Assembly: GCA_949987565.1 (NCBI GenBank)
Contig: OX465107.1
Coordinates: 22,054,030 to 22,118,029, forward strand
Origin: Luidia sarsii
Taxonomy: Eukaryota > Echinodermata > Asteroidea > Paxillosida > Luidiidae
Reading direction: 5' to 3'
Length of the DNA stretch: 64,000 bases
The position numbers and the translations under genes were made by a program. Below the pieces are notes generated by a model that saw only the letters and a list, made by a program, of their open reading frames with translations, was not told where the DNA came from and did no database searches. Below, piece after piece: positions 9,890 through 20,452 of the stretch (the first letter of the stretch is position 1; each line of letters begins with the position of its first letter).

Positions 9890-10585
9890 AGCAGCAGCAT
9901 TTATCAACAACAGGAGCAACAACTACAAGTACAAAATACCACACAACAGCAACAACAATGAGAGCAACAACTACACTGTAAAAACGGTGCTCACATCATG
10001 GAAAGACCACGAAAAGAAACACATGCAACAGAGCCGGACCTTCATGAATCTTAAAAAAGCTACACTGTAAAAAACGGTGCTCACATCATGCACATGGATG
10101 AAGTATGTTGAGGCACATGGTGCACGATACATGCGCATGAGGTGATGCTCACTTTCACTCCGTGTGCAGTGAGGTACAGTCAATAGGGAGATGTTCTTGT
10201 ACATGAAGCGCTTCATGCACCTCATCCGACTTTTGCTCAAGTGATTAATGCCTCGTGTGCTTGAGCTACAGTATTTCATGTGCATGAAGTACAGTAGGTG
10301 CCTCAATGGTGTTCATGATTCTGGGACAAATATGTGCCATTGAAGAAGTGCATGAGGTGCAGTTCGCTTTTACAGTGAAGGATTACACGCCTGCACCGAG
10401 TAGGTGCCTCGTGTTCATGATTCTGGGACAAATATGTGCCATTGCAGAGGTGCATACGGTGCAGTTCGTTTTTACAGTGTACTACAAAACACTACAAGAA
10501 CAATAGCAGCAATAGGTACAACAGCAGCAACTACAACATCAACTATAACATCAACTATAACAGCAACTATAACAGCATACAGAAC
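9890..10585 (+). repeat. CAA/CTA-rich repeat split by element insertion
   Basis: Bases 9890-9973 (CAACAACAGGAGCAACAACT and similar) and 10486-10585 (AGCAGCAACTACAACATCAA and similar) are the same style of CAA/CTA repeat. They are separated by the CACTGTAAAA composite at 9974-10479. The tract begins about 90 bases after the BMPER stop codon. Confidence 0.75.
9974..10479 (+). mobile_element. Composite of CACTGTAAAA-ended elements
   Basis: A solitary left end (9974-10000) is followed by a full copy (10063-10377, ending TTTTACAGTG) and then by a second right end (about 10400-10479, repeating GTTCATGATTCTGGGACAAA and ending TTTTTACAGTG). This order fits one copy inserted into another. Flanking CAA repeat makes the target duplication unreadable. 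Confidence 0.7.
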
Positions 10586-11340
10586 GTCATTTGAGAAAGC
10601 CTTCCCCCCCGTGTGTGAACGGAGGCGTGGCATCGTGGGATCAAGAACCGACCCCGCGACCAAAATCCCCATAGCGACCAAACCCACGTGACCAAATTAA
10701 TATTAATGAGAATGCCCTAACCCTGTGATCCTCGTATTTTACACCTCTGCTTGCCGTAACATGATTATATAACTCGTTCATTTTTTTGGGGTAAGAATAC
10801 CAGATCATAGTCTGGATACCAGACTATAATAGGTAAAGCTCTAATTGATACGAGAATATACCCTTTTTTGTACATTTGGGTGTAGTTAGGTGACTCGTTG
10901 GTAGAGCCAGGTTTGAAAGGAGTGTCGGTTGACGTACTGGTACCCACGGCTTGGCGTTTAATATCGTGGTGGTTTACACAATGATAGCTTATCCGTCCCA
11001 ATATATCGACTGGAAATCACTCTGTTTTCCCCAAACCCACATGGAGATGTCATCGCGTGACTCTGACCGAAAGGGGAGATGTTTTATCCATCGTTTCCCC
11101 CCACGGTACTTGACCTCCTTCCTCGGTAAAGTTCATCTTGGCCATGCGTTCAAGCTCTTTTCTTGTGTCATTCCCTGATCATCATCAGCGCCTGGTCCAA
11201 TTTTCAGGAACGCGGCCCATAAATAACCGTGTCCTGGAATTAGGGCCTAAACGCGTCCCAGAAATAATCGCACCCGTGGTACAAGCAAATATAGGGGGGA
11301 AAGAGAGATGACCGTTTGCAGACGCGCGGGATATGGCAAG
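10586..11340. other. Intergenic or 3' UTR sequence, nothing recognised
   Basis: No domain-bearing frame, repeat family or RNA gene seen. Confidence 0.6.
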
Positions 11341-11342
11341 AA

Positions 11343-11344
<2 letters not shown>

Positions 11345-11387
<43 letters not shown>
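11345..11387. repeat. (CT)n dinucleotide microsatellite
   Basis: About 21 uninterrupted CT units. Confidence 0.97.
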
Positions 11388-11389
<2 letters not shown>

Positions 11390-11485
11390 TGATCAAGACT
11401 TCAGACTGCATCTGATCGAGACGTCAGGCAGGCTGGTCTCCGTCTCGGGCCGTTTTACGCCGCACCGCACCTGTATTTCTTGGTT

Positions 11486-11491
11486 AATAAA
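11486..11491 (+). terminator. Candidate polyadenylation signal for the BMPER-like gene
   Basis: The only clear AATAAA that I noticed in the 1.7 kb after the stop codon is at 11486-11491. A 3' UTR reaching it would contain CAA repeat, an inverted-repeat element composite and a CT tract. This is position-based inference only; an upstream non-canonical signal is equally possible. Confidence 0.2.
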
Positions 11492-11518
11492 ATGTATTGC
11501 TCAGTGACAGGCCATGAA

Positions 11519-11598
11519 CAGAGAGAGAGGGGAGACATATGTAGGGAAAGAGGGAGAGAGGGGGGAGAGAGAGAGAGAGAGATAGGGAGAGAGAGAGA

Positions 11599-11639
<41 letters not shown>

Positions 11640-11746
11640 GGGAGAGAGAAAGAGGGGGAGGGAGAGGGGGGATAGTGAGGGATAAAGAGAGGGAGGGGGA
11701 GAGAGGAGGAGAGAGATAGAGAGAGAGAGAGGGGGGGAGATAGAGA
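11519..11746. repeat. GA-rich microsatellite
   Basis: Imperfect GA/GGGA repeats, purine on the + strand, only 130 bases from the CT tract of opposite strand bias at 11345-11387. Confidence 0.95.
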
Positions 11747-12272
11747 TGTGGGCCGCAGCGCAAACAATTCTGCCTTCATAAATTGTCCTTGCTGTCTGAA
11801 ATCGTGTCCTTAATTCTGCACGGTAAAAACAACCTAAGGCGGGGGACTTCTATAACAAACCAACCGCGCAATCGCTGCAGACAGACATGAGTGTTTGCTT
11901 CGCCCGTTTCTGCATTGGTCTCTTTTATTTTTTTATATTTTTTTTTAAGGAAGCCGGTCTGGAAATGTTCGGCCCACTCGTGGGAGTTATTCATCACTTT
12001 CACCCTTCGTTTTTGAACCGGAGTCCTATATAACTTGGAAGGTTTTCTCGTCCCGTGAGGAGGGATTTCGAGTCATACGACTATAGCAAGGCGAGCCCCT
12101 TACCTGTGTCTGGAACGTCCAAACGTTTACAGGGTAAATATCGGTATAGATGCTTCCCACGTCTTGTATCATTGTGTCATATTATGACGATGATGTAGGG
12201 GCGATTCTTAACGCTGGATTTACAAAGCCAAATGACTTGTATGATTAATATTGGGTAGGCCGCTATTCTAAA
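11747..12272. other. Unique intergenic sequence
   Basis: Nothing recognised. Confidence 0.6.
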
Positions 12273-12370
12273 GGGTGGATAGCTCTGATGGCAGTAGGGC
12301 TGGCACGCAAAATCCGGAGGTCTCGGGTTCAAGTCCCGCTCCATTCAAAGTTGGCTTTGCCATTTTTCCC
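12273..12370 (+). mobile_element. tRNA-derived SINE-like sequence 1
   Basis: A tRNA-like head (12273-12346) has acceptor strands GGGTGGA/TCCATTC that pair with wobbles, an A-box region TAGCTCTGATGG, an anticodon-like loop ACGCAAA and a perfect B box GGTTCAAGTCC. A tail with TTTGCCATTTTT follows, shared with the copies at 19545 and 32106. The degraded anticodon stem and common tail favour a SINE over a functional tRNA gene. Confidence 0.75.
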
Positions 12371-13928
12371 CAACAAATTGAGGAATTGCAGTTGAAAGAC
12401 GAGATGACGTGCGTTGTTTCTTTTGTAATGAAACTTCCCCTCAGAAGTGTCTATGCTAGATTGGTGTCAATTATTTTTGAATTCAGATGAAATATGCAGA
12501 CATCTTGTAAACTGAGTACCGGGGAAGGTCATGCGATGATCTAAAGGTCAGGCCCTCGACTTCCGTTAATATTTCAAATTCAGTGTCTTGATTTAGCGCT
12601 TTTATCAACCGGAGCAATGTTCGCTCGGTTGAATCGCGTTGAGGCCAAGCACAGGGGTCCACTGGTAACCACCACTTTGTAATTATTCTGAATGTTTTAT
12701 TCAACGACAGTCAGTGACGTATAGTCGGTAAGTGAGTGACGTATCATTAGCCAGTATAAATCGCACGCTAAGAACTAAGATCATCCGGACAGGGTGGAGA
12801 TATATTTCTTATAACTTTCTGTTTTTGCTTACCCGTGTTTTCTTAGCTATAATGCGGCTTGATTAAAGTCTATATTTTGGTATTGGTATTGTAGGGATGA
12901 TATGTTAAATAGACAGGTCCCCCACCCCCTCACCCTTGACTAGAGTGAGTGCATACGAGGTGCTTATAGGAGACACGACCTGCTCATATCCTGTATACCG
13001 GACGCGCTGTGAAAATGGTGGCGGCCAAGTCGCCGGTAACTATGGCAGCGTATCGGTGGCTGTGACGTGTGCTCGCGGTCGTAACTGAGCGATTTGGGCT
13101 TTCAGACTACCTGGGGGTTAACGTCGGTGAAAGATGCGGCGAAGAAAGAAAGATCGCTGTGGTCGTGATAGGACTTTCCCAAACACCAGCTCAAAAGATG
13201 TTTTATTTCTTCGTATATAGGACTTGACAGAAGTGTATCAAAAACAACTACTACAACGGTGGTGTATTTATTTATATGTCGATATTTATTGGTATGCTTT
13301 GTTTTGTATTCATTTCGTGTATTTCTGATACATACTTTGTGTTGTATTCAGTTCGTGTATTCCGGATTCACCATCTGTTCAACCTCGCAGCGGTTTTTGT
13401 TTGTCAGTGACACGGATGCAATATGCATTTAATGTTATTATATTTCCGTTGACTGACTTTGAATGTAAAGAAAAAGCAGTTTGCCAAAATGTACAAAAGA
13501 CTTTTGATCAATTGTATAGCGTTGGAAAGTGACAAAGATTATCACGACGCGGTGTCGAAACGAAGTGAAGGAGAAAAAAAAATGTGCAATATCGATGTAA
13601 TATACGTACGTGTTTATCGCTCCATTCTGTGAATAATAAAACATTGAATTCCATGTAGAGTATTATCTTCTGAATTATCTAATGATGATATTAGGTATTT
13701 TACAGCCGTTTGAAGAAATAGATTTTATGTCCCGGTGTAAATGTGTGGTTGTTTAAATCATACGTTAAATTTGATAGGGAAGCTGTTTAGTTTCGCCCCC
13801 GTTTTGTTGGACATTTTCATGATGTAATACCGCGGTGTAATATTATTAATGCGCGGGCCGTGCGACACACTTGGATGACATAGTCCGCGTCGTCCATAAA
13901 GCATATCTCGCTATCAGCGGCGGAGGAA
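12371..13928. other. Unique intergenic sequence
   Basis: About 1.5 kb; no recognisable coding sequence or repeat apart from short A/T runs. Confidence 0.6.
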
Positions 13929-14382
13929 TATGTGACCCGGCACAGCATAATGAGGAATAACCCCCACTTTTGAGATTTTGAAATTTTCTAATGATGTGAA
14001 AGAGTATACCATTAGCTATATTTCTGTGTGAACTTTGTTGTAAATAGTACAAGGGGACTTCGCTCGTTCATGTGGTACCGGTACCAGACACAATATAGCA
14101 GCGCCATTCTAACTCCTCGAAAGCGGCCATTCAAAAAGCCAGGAACTTTACATTTTTATGAAAACACTCCCCCAAAATCCTCGTTTTTTCAACATTTAGA
14201 GACGGATTTCGGAAAAATCATTTGGACGTATTATCCTCCAATACATTAACTTTCCGAAAATACACCGAAAAAAAATTTGATTTTTGTTTATCGAATTGAG
14301 AAGATACTTTCACTTCAGGCGTTGTTTACTCGAAAAGTGTTTTGGTGGGATATTCCTCATGTCGCTGTGCCGGGTCACATAT
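13929..14382 (+). mobile_element. TATGTGACCC TIR element, copy 1 (full length)
   Basis: It begins TATGTGACCCGGCACAGC and ends GCTGTGCCGGGTCACATA; total about 454 bp. Internal landmarks shared by all full copies are ACTTTTGAGATTTTGA, the ACAAGGGGACTTCGCTCG segment and TTTAGAGACGGATTTCGG. There is no coding capacity, so it is a non-autonomous DNA transposon. TA flanks on both sides suggest TA target choice as in Tc1/mariner elements. Confidence 0.9.
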
Positions 14383-14764
14383 AGGCACACACGGTTTCAC
14401 CGGTGTTGATGTAGGATTCCCGGGAGAGAAAAAATAGTTTTCCCACCGGAAAGGCCGGTCACGCACGTGCCATTGCTGGATCAACACTCGAAATGGGGTC
14501 AGGCGGTAGCTCTGACTCGGCTCTCGCTTGGCTGGTCGTGCCCGTGCGAGTAGTGCCGGATCATTGGGTTGTAAGGGGAGGGGAGGGGAGGGTTACCAGG
14601 AGTGTTTGAACCCCTGTGACCCCCCTGGTCTTCGCGATGTGTAGGGTCAGTTCACCTAACAGGTGATTTTTATGGCAGTTATCCAGAAATCCAGTCTCAA
14701 AAAGTCGATTATCATCTCGTCATTTTTCTTTGATCAAGTCCTTTTTCTTTCCTATTACTTTGTC

Positions 14765-15120
14765 TTCCTCTCCTCTCCTCTCCTCTCCTCTCCTCTCCTC
14801 TCCTCTCCTCTCCTCTCCTGTCCTCTCCTCTACTGTCCTCTTCTGTCCTCTCCTGTCCTCTCCTCTCCTGTCCTCTCCTCTCCTGTTCTGTCCTCTCCTG
14901 TCCTGTCCTCTCCTCTCCTGTCCTGTCCTGTCCTCTCCTCTCCTCTCCTGTCCTCTCCTGTCCTGTCCTGTCCTCTCATGTCCTCTCCTCTCCTCTCCTC
15001 TCCTCTCCTCTCCTCTCCTCTCCTCTCCTCTCCTCTCCTCTCCTCTCCTCTCCTATCCTCTCCTCTCCTCTCCTCTCCTCTCCTCTCCTCTCCTCTCCTC
15101 TCCTCTCCTCTCCTCTCCTC
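14765..15120 (+). repeat. TCCTC pentamer array
   Basis: About 70 pentamers of TCCTC, interspersed with TCCTG variants in the middle (about 14820-14980) and nearly pure from 14985 on. The + strand is pyrimidine-only for long runs. Ser-Ser-Pro-Leu-Leu frames here are artefacts. Confidence 0.97.
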
Positions 15121-15881
15121 CCGTTCACATCTTAAACGTTTTTATTGGCTTCTATAAAACTGAGCTTATATTATGTGGCTTAGATTTGGGTGTGAATACT
15201 CTAACTGTGAACTTGTATGAAACAATTAAAAGGTTTATCAACTATTTGCGACCGTTATGTCGAAGCATAAATTGTACCAATAATTATAATAAAGAATTGT
15301 TATTGTACATACATGTTTTTATTTATGGTTAATAAACGTCCCTATTTCGTCTTGAAGAAACGGAGGCTTCTGCTGTCCGTAATTGGAATTGAGTCCCTGA
15401 ATTTTACATCATAATGCTATCCTATATGGCTAGCTGATTCTTTCTTTTATCGATGGATGCGATATTGTGAAAATATCAGGGGGAACGACCTTTGTTATAT
15501 GAAACGATATGGACGGCGGAAATGACTTTTAAGATTGTTTTCTTATCATTGGCATCTCTCCCCGTCATACCTTATAGTTAAATCGATATCATCGGCGTCG
15601 CCTAGCAACATTGTGTAGTCTGAAGCTGCTGAGGTATGTCTCAAAGAGCATACGGGTGGGGAGGGGGGGGGACCTCATTTGGAATCGCTAACCTGGGTAA
15701 ATATTTGCACGCGAGAGGAGGCTGGCTTCACTTCGAAACATCAGGGTCCATTAAATCTCAGCCGGCCGTCGATGGTTCCTGGCTGGGCGGTGCTCTTTTC
15801 AGTGCATCTTCTGTAATCGTTCACCTCTGCGTAGTACACGCTCGATAAACGAGGCCCCCTTCAGCGTCGTTCTCTCGAAAC
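15121..15881. other. Unique intergenic sequence
   Basis: Nothing recognised. Confidence 0.6.
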
Positions 15882-16263
15882 CCGGTGTCATGCCAAATAG
15901 TGTCCCCTGCCAAATAGTGTCCACTCATTAGCATACTGGTCGCTGATTGGTCCAATACGTATGACATTCAACCACCGTGGTTGGGGTATGGTTGCGCACT
16001 GCACACGCATTGTGTATGGTTGCTGGCCTAACACACGCAACGTTGGGCACTTTGGTACCGTTGGACCCTAACTGTAACCGTAACGCTAACCCAAACCCAA
16101 ACAACCCTAATCCTAACCCTAATCCTAATCCCAATCCTAATTCTAATCCAAACCCTAACCCTATATAACGACCCTAATCCTAGTCCTAACGCTAACCAAT
16201 CAGCGATCAGTATGCTAATGAGCGAACAGTATTTGGCAGGGACACTTTTTGGCAGGACACCGG
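15882..16263. mobile_element. TIR element with telomere-like CCCTAA core
   Basis: Inverted repeats of about 70 bp (15882-15951 and 16195-16263) start CCGGTGTCATGCCAAA and carry two direct copies of TGCCAAATAGTGTCC. The interior (about 16065-16190) is degenerate CCCTAA/CCTAAT repeat. No coding capacity. A subterminal AACCACCGTGG motif links it to the insertion at 17634-18049. Confidence 0.85.
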
Positions 16264-16506
16264 ACTCGTTTCTGGGCAGCGCCAGGCTTCCGCTGTCTTC
16301 CCTCCGCCGTCCAAACTCGGGGGTTGGGGGTATAGGGGGGTAGGGTAGGACTCCTCAATGAAGTTTATATTCTATTCTCATATCGAGGCAGCGCCTTGGG
16401 ATCGTAGGCCCAAAGTACTGGCTGCATTTCGATGCCTGTTGGCTTGAGAGAAATACAGACAGTGTTGAGCGGATAGTGAAATGTCACAACGGGGTTTACC
16501 TGGGTG

Positions 16507-17113
16507 CAGGGTCAGAGGACATAGGTCATATTTGCGGGAGTCTGACTGACACAGGAGTGCAACACTATAACCGAGTCCATAGAAATGAAGGGGTTGTTCA
16601 TCGCGGTGGTGTAGACATGGAGGTCTACCTCCGTGGTGTAGACAAGTAGAAAGGGCGATCAAGGTCAAGCGATGTGTCGTTGCTGGTGGCGACGTTTCGG
16701 TTGCTAACTGCTAACCTTTCATCAGGCAACTGAAGAATGTGCGCTGCGGCGTCCGTTTATATCCGCTTCGCCGGTTCCTGTTGCGGACGTCGTAGTGGTG
16801 ATCGTGCGGTTTGGCGCGCGGTTCTGGCGTCCACTAGCGGCCCCGTCCGTGGTGGGTCGGCGGTCGTGGCGTCTGATGGCGGGGAGCCAGAAACCGGGGA
16901 TGTCAATGCAGCTGTCTATAACTCCAGTTCATCCAAGATTCGGACGATGCTCAGAATAGAAATCCCACACAGGAACATGACAGTGCGATGCCAAACTCAA
17001 CCCATTTTGCACTGTGATTTCCACCATGCAGTCAAAGCTGGCAAGTCCTCTAGAGCTGTGCAATGGACCCCTTTAAAGGGATACCGTAGTCAAACCCATT
17101 CCAAGATTTGCCA
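16507..17113. repeat. Duplicated block, copy 1 (before the gap)
   Basis: From CAGGGTCAGAGGACATAGGT to the edge of the gap this segment matches 17314-18338 with scattered substitutions. It lacks the insertion found in copy 2, so GTTCTGG at 16821-16827 is the empty site. The minus strand carries a CTGATGA...GAAACGTC motif at 16691-16725. Confidence 0.9.
16691..16725 (-). ncRNA. Hammerhead-ribozyme-like motif in duplicated block, copy 1 (unproven)
   Basis: On the minus strand the order is CTGATGA (16719-16725), two extra A, a stem GGTT/AACC extendable by a GC/GC pair past a bulged A, then GAAACGTC (16691-16698). Flanking bases give a broken stem I (GC pairs, a mismatch, then two more pairs). 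The seven core bases are exactly the hammerhead consensus, but the two extra A between core and stem II do not fit it. Confidence 0.3.
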
Positions 17114-17313
17114 NNNNNNNNNNNNNNNNNNNNNNNNNNNNNNNNNNNNNNNNNNNNNNNNNNNNNNNNNNNNNNNNNNNNNNNNNNNNNNNNNNNNNNN
17201 NNNNNNNNNNNNNNNNNNNNNNNNNNNNNNNNNNNNNNNNNNNNNNNNNNNNNNNNNNNNNNNNNNNNNNNNNNNNNNNNNNNNNNNNNNNNNNNNNNNN
17301 NNNNNNNNNNNNN
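17114..17313. other. Assembly gap (200 N)
   Basis: A run of exactly 200 N, probably a placeholder of arbitrary length. It lies between two near-identical blocks. Confidence 0.99.
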
Positions 17314-17497
17314 CAGGGTCAGAGGACATAGGTCATATTTGCGGGAGTCTGACTGACACAGGAGTGCAACACTATAACCGAGTCCATAGAAATGAAGGGG
17401 TTGTTCATCGCGGTGGTGTAGACGTGGAGGTCTACCTCCGTGGTGTAGGCAAGTAGAAAGGGTGATCAAAGTCAAGCGATGTGTCGTTGCTGGTGGC

Positions 17498-17532
17498 GAC
17501 GTTTCGGTTGCTAACTGCTAACCTTTCATCAG
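17498..17532 (-). ncRNA. Hammerhead-ribozyme-like motif in duplicated block, copy 2 (unproven)
   Basis: The same CTGATGA, stem and GAAACGTC motif as at 16691-16725, unchanged between the two blocks. Confidence 0.3.
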
Positions 17533-17633
17533 GCAACTGAAGAATGTGCGATGCGGCGTCCGTTTTATCCGCTTCGCCGGTTCCTGTTGCGGACGTCGTA
17601 GTAGTGATCGTACGGTTTGGCGCGCGGTTCTGG

Positions 17634-18056
17634 GAGGCATATAAGCGTCACGACGTATGGCACTTAACCACCGTGGCTAAGCTATAAGTGCACATGCGCG
17701 AAGCGAGGTTTTGCTGAGGCCTTCCCCATTCATTCATTCATTCATTCATTCATTTCTCAGGTAGTTACAGGCACAAGCACGAAACAACCCTAACCCTTAT
17801 CCTAATCCTAACCCTAACAACCCTAATCCTGAACCTAACCCTAATCCAAATCCTAACTCTATCAGTAACGCTAACGCAACCCGAACTCTAACTGTAATCG
17901 TAACCATAACCCTATCCGTAGCGCCCTAAGCCTAACCTACGCTGGTTTACAAAACACGTCCGTGTAGTAGTCCCCACACAATTTACGGGGTACCAGCATG
18001 GCTCAACGACGGTGGTTAAGCTTCATATGTCGGTCCTGTTATATATCTCGTTCTGG
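17634..18056. mobile_element. Insertion with 7-bp target duplication and CCCTAA core
   Basis: The copy-1 block reads GTTCTGG once (16821-16827). Here GTTCTGG occurs at 17627-17633 and again at 18050-18056, bracketing 416 inserted bases. The insert has imperfect 49-bp inverted ends (GAG..., with TTAACCACCGT inside), a CATT tetranucleotide run (17727-17754) and degenerate CCCTAA repeat (about 17785-17930). No coding capacity. A target duplication of 7-8 bp resembles hAT- or P-like elements, but the ends do not identify the superfamily. Confidence 0.85.
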
Positions 18057-18621
18057 CGTCCACTAGCGGGCCCTGTCCGTGGTGGGTCGGCGGTCGTGGT
18101 GTCTGATGGTGGGGAGCCAGAAACCGGGGATGTCAATGCAGCTGTCTATAACTCCAGTTCATCCAAGATTCGGACGATGCTCAGAATATAAATCCCACAC
18201 AGGAACAGTGCGATGCCAACCTCAACCCATTTTGCACTGTGATTTCTACCATGCAGGCAAAGCTGGCAAGTCCTCTAGAGCTGTGCAATGGACCCCTTTA
18301 AGGGGATACCGTAGTCAAACCCATTCCAAGATTTGGCATTTTCTCCCCAAAACTGTATTAAGTCATTTAATCTTTCCATAAACGACAATGGTAACAATTT
18401 CTGATTAATGTTATGCTAAAAAAAGGCCATTTGCAACACATTTTCAACTGCTTCCCGAGCCCCACTTTCTGAAAAAAATATATTATTTATAAAAAAATGT
18501 ATTATATATATTTTCGTTAAAAAATATGTCACTGTTTAATCGTCAATATCAGCATATACCGACGTGAAAAACGAGCAAATTTATCATTTTAATGACCCTT
18601 GATGACGTATTGTTATATAAA

Positions 18622-18935
18622 CGATGTGGCCTTCGCCCGAGCGGACCGTAACCGCATGAGTTATGTAAGCTATTTGGCCTACGCCCGAGCACAATGTACC
18701 ATTGTGCTGAATTACGGTAAAGCCTCCCCCAGATATAAGACCCAGGGCGTGGCGATTCGGGTCAGTGATCATCGGACAGTCCTCGGGAGACACAATCATG
18801 TCGCCCTGATTCTGTGCTGTAAGTTTTTAATTATGTTTGATTAGTTCAATTAGCGCAGCATAATGTTTCCCCTGCCTTGTGGTCAATGAGTCGGGGATAG
18901 GCTGACCCTCATATAGATACGGTAGAAGATCCGGG
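18622..18935 (+). repeat. Dispersed repeat GCCCGAGCGGACCGTAACCG, copy 1
   Basis: It shares about 300 bases with 19255-19765, including ACAATGTACCATTGT, CATGTCGCCCTGATTCTGT and the end AATGAGTCGGGGATAGGCTG. A third fragment is near 61240-61290. Type unknown. Confidence 0.6.
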
Positions 18936-19033
18936 TACACTACACGGCGTTCAGTACCGTCAGAGAGAAGTTTCGCAGACAGCTGGACGGCCACTCGCAA
19001 CGCATTAATTCAGGTAAGATACGTTATTAGATT

Positions 19034-19202
19034 CGCAGTGGCTGTTGTTACGGCAGTCGTCCGTGTGGTTCCCCGACTTAACAGCATTTGTCAGGATGTT
19101 TAGCTCTTGGAACCAGACTATCAGCTAATAGACTGGTTCAACCAGCCTGCAATGCTGACGAAATACAATCAAGTCAGGGAACCACACGGACAACTGCCGT
19201 AA
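19034..19202. mobile_element. Hairpin TIR element TTACGGCAGT, copy 1
   Basis: The arms TTACGGCAGTCGTCCGTGTG (from 19049) and its complement (ending 19202) pair for about 33 bp. A second internal hairpin CCAGACTAT/ATAGACTGG sits in the middle. The outermost CGCAGTGGCTGTTG is present only on the left, so the right terminus is truncated compared with 38273-38455. Confidence 0.8.
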
Positions 19203-19254
19203 AAGATACGTATAAGGGTTCTCCCGGAGAAAACCTGAAAGAAAAAGGGGCGTA

Positions 19255-19765
19255 TGTTATGTAAAGGATGCGGCCTACGCCCTAGCGGACCGTTACCGCA
19301 TGAATTACGTAAGCCATTTGGCTTGCGCCGGATCACAATGTACCATTGTACTGAAATCAATCCCTCGGTAAATATTAACACGTAGGGCGTGGTGGTTCGG
19401 GTCTGTGGTCGTCGTGCTACCTAGGGACACATGTCGCCCTGATTCTGTTCTGTAGTTGAATTAATTTAATGGTTGAACTGCTTCTGACTGGCGCCACCAC
19501 CCCGGCAAAGACAAGTTGACTATTTTTGGGAGGCCACCATCTAAGGGCAGGATAGCTCAGATTGAAGAGCACTCGTCTGCTACAAGAGATATTGGGTTCA
19601 AGTCCCTGTCCAGACAAAGTTTCTCTTTGCCATTTTGAAAAAAAATGAATTTACATATTTTTGATTAGTTTCGGCGCAGCCATGATATGTTGTTTCTCTG
19701 CCTTGGTTTAATTATTTATGTAGTCAATGAGTCGAGGATAAACTGACCCTCATAACAGTATCACT
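19255..19765 (+). repeat. Dispersed repeat GCCCGAGCGGACCGTAACCG, copy 2, with SINE inside
   Basis: It matches 18622-18935, but the alignment is interrupted at about 19475-19655 by unrelated sequence that includes the tRNA-like SINE at 19545. Confidence 0.6.
19545..19640 (+). mobile_element. tRNA-derived SINE-like sequence 2
   Basis: GGATAGCTCAG (A box), GGGTTCAAGTCC (B box) and the shared tail CTTTGCCATTTT. The acceptor pairing is more decayed than in the other copies. Confidence 0.7.
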
Positions 19766-19830
19766 ATTAGGCAGGCCTGCTGTTCTCATTTTATTGTTTT
19801 CCTTTTCGGTTTTATACTACCCCTTTAACT

Positions 19831-20022
19831 TAGGCCTCTTGTCAAAAAGATCATCGGTTGAGTGCCGGTTGAATTCATCCGACCGATACAATTTCCCCCG
19901 GTAGAAAGCCGATTGTACTGGACTCTGGGGTGAAATATTCACGATGGCTATCCGGTGGAAACGACATCAGACGGGTAAAGTCATCTGATACCCAACCGAT
20001 GATCCTTTTGACAAGAGGCCTA
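19831..20022 (+). mobile_element. 192-bp TIR element family, copy C (reference copy)
   Basis: Both ends are intact: TAGGCCTCTTGTCAAAAAGA at the left and its complement at the right, with near-perfect pairing for about 32 bases. The interior carries CCCCGGTAGAAAGCCGATTG. No coding capacity; TA flanks suggest TA target choice. Confidence 0.9.
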
Positions 20023-20059
20023 TACGGTGTATGTGCGTGAGATGCAAACATGTTTGGCC

Positions 20060-20452
20060 TTAAAGCTCCTTTCCCTATACAACATTAGTAAGATCGAAAA
20101 ACATAAATATTCACAGATTTACATGAAACTTATACATGAAGATGGTTATAGTAGAAACCTCGCACTGAAACATTTCTGTCTAAAATGATGCAGTTTAGGA
20201 GAAAAGAGCATTAAAATAAATAGTTTAGTTTACGTCTCACCCCTAGATCTAAACTATTTTTTCGGATCAATGCGTTGAATGCTGCATTTTCTCAAAACAA
20301 ATGAAGCGGTTTGTCCCTATTTCCTCGACACTAGGTTGGCGGATTGAGCTGAACTTTGCACAGGTGTGCTATTTCATGCATATTATGTTGGATCAGACAA
20401 CGTATGGATGCTATTCTTTGACCTCGACCAACGTTGTGTTATCCCTTTTACG
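20060..20452 (+). mobile_element. TTAA-flanked CCCTATACAACATT element, copy 1
   Basis: The left end is TTAAAGCTCCTTTCCCTATA, the right end CCAACGTTGTGTTATCCCTT with a decayed TTAA. It is close to the copy at 30414-30784 across its whole interior. Confidence 0.75.

Larger units (their letters stand above)
17314..18338. repeat. Duplicated block, copy 2 (after the gap), with insertion
   Basis: It repeats 16507-17113 with a few percent divergence and carries an extra 423 bases at 17634-18056. Without that insertion it is about 602 bases long against 607 for copy 1. Confidence 0.9.

Noticed and set aside
14663..15332. SSPLLSSPLL-type frames of 164-200 codons
   Set aside because: Translation of the TCCTC pentamer array; no unique coding sequence.
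16737..17456. A 239-codon frame across the assembly gap
   Set aside because: It owes its length to undefined bases in the gap and lies in a duplicated repeat block.
16065..17930. A true internal telomere or chromosome end
   Set aside because: The CCCTAA repeats are degenerate, short and enclosed in inverted-repeat elements.
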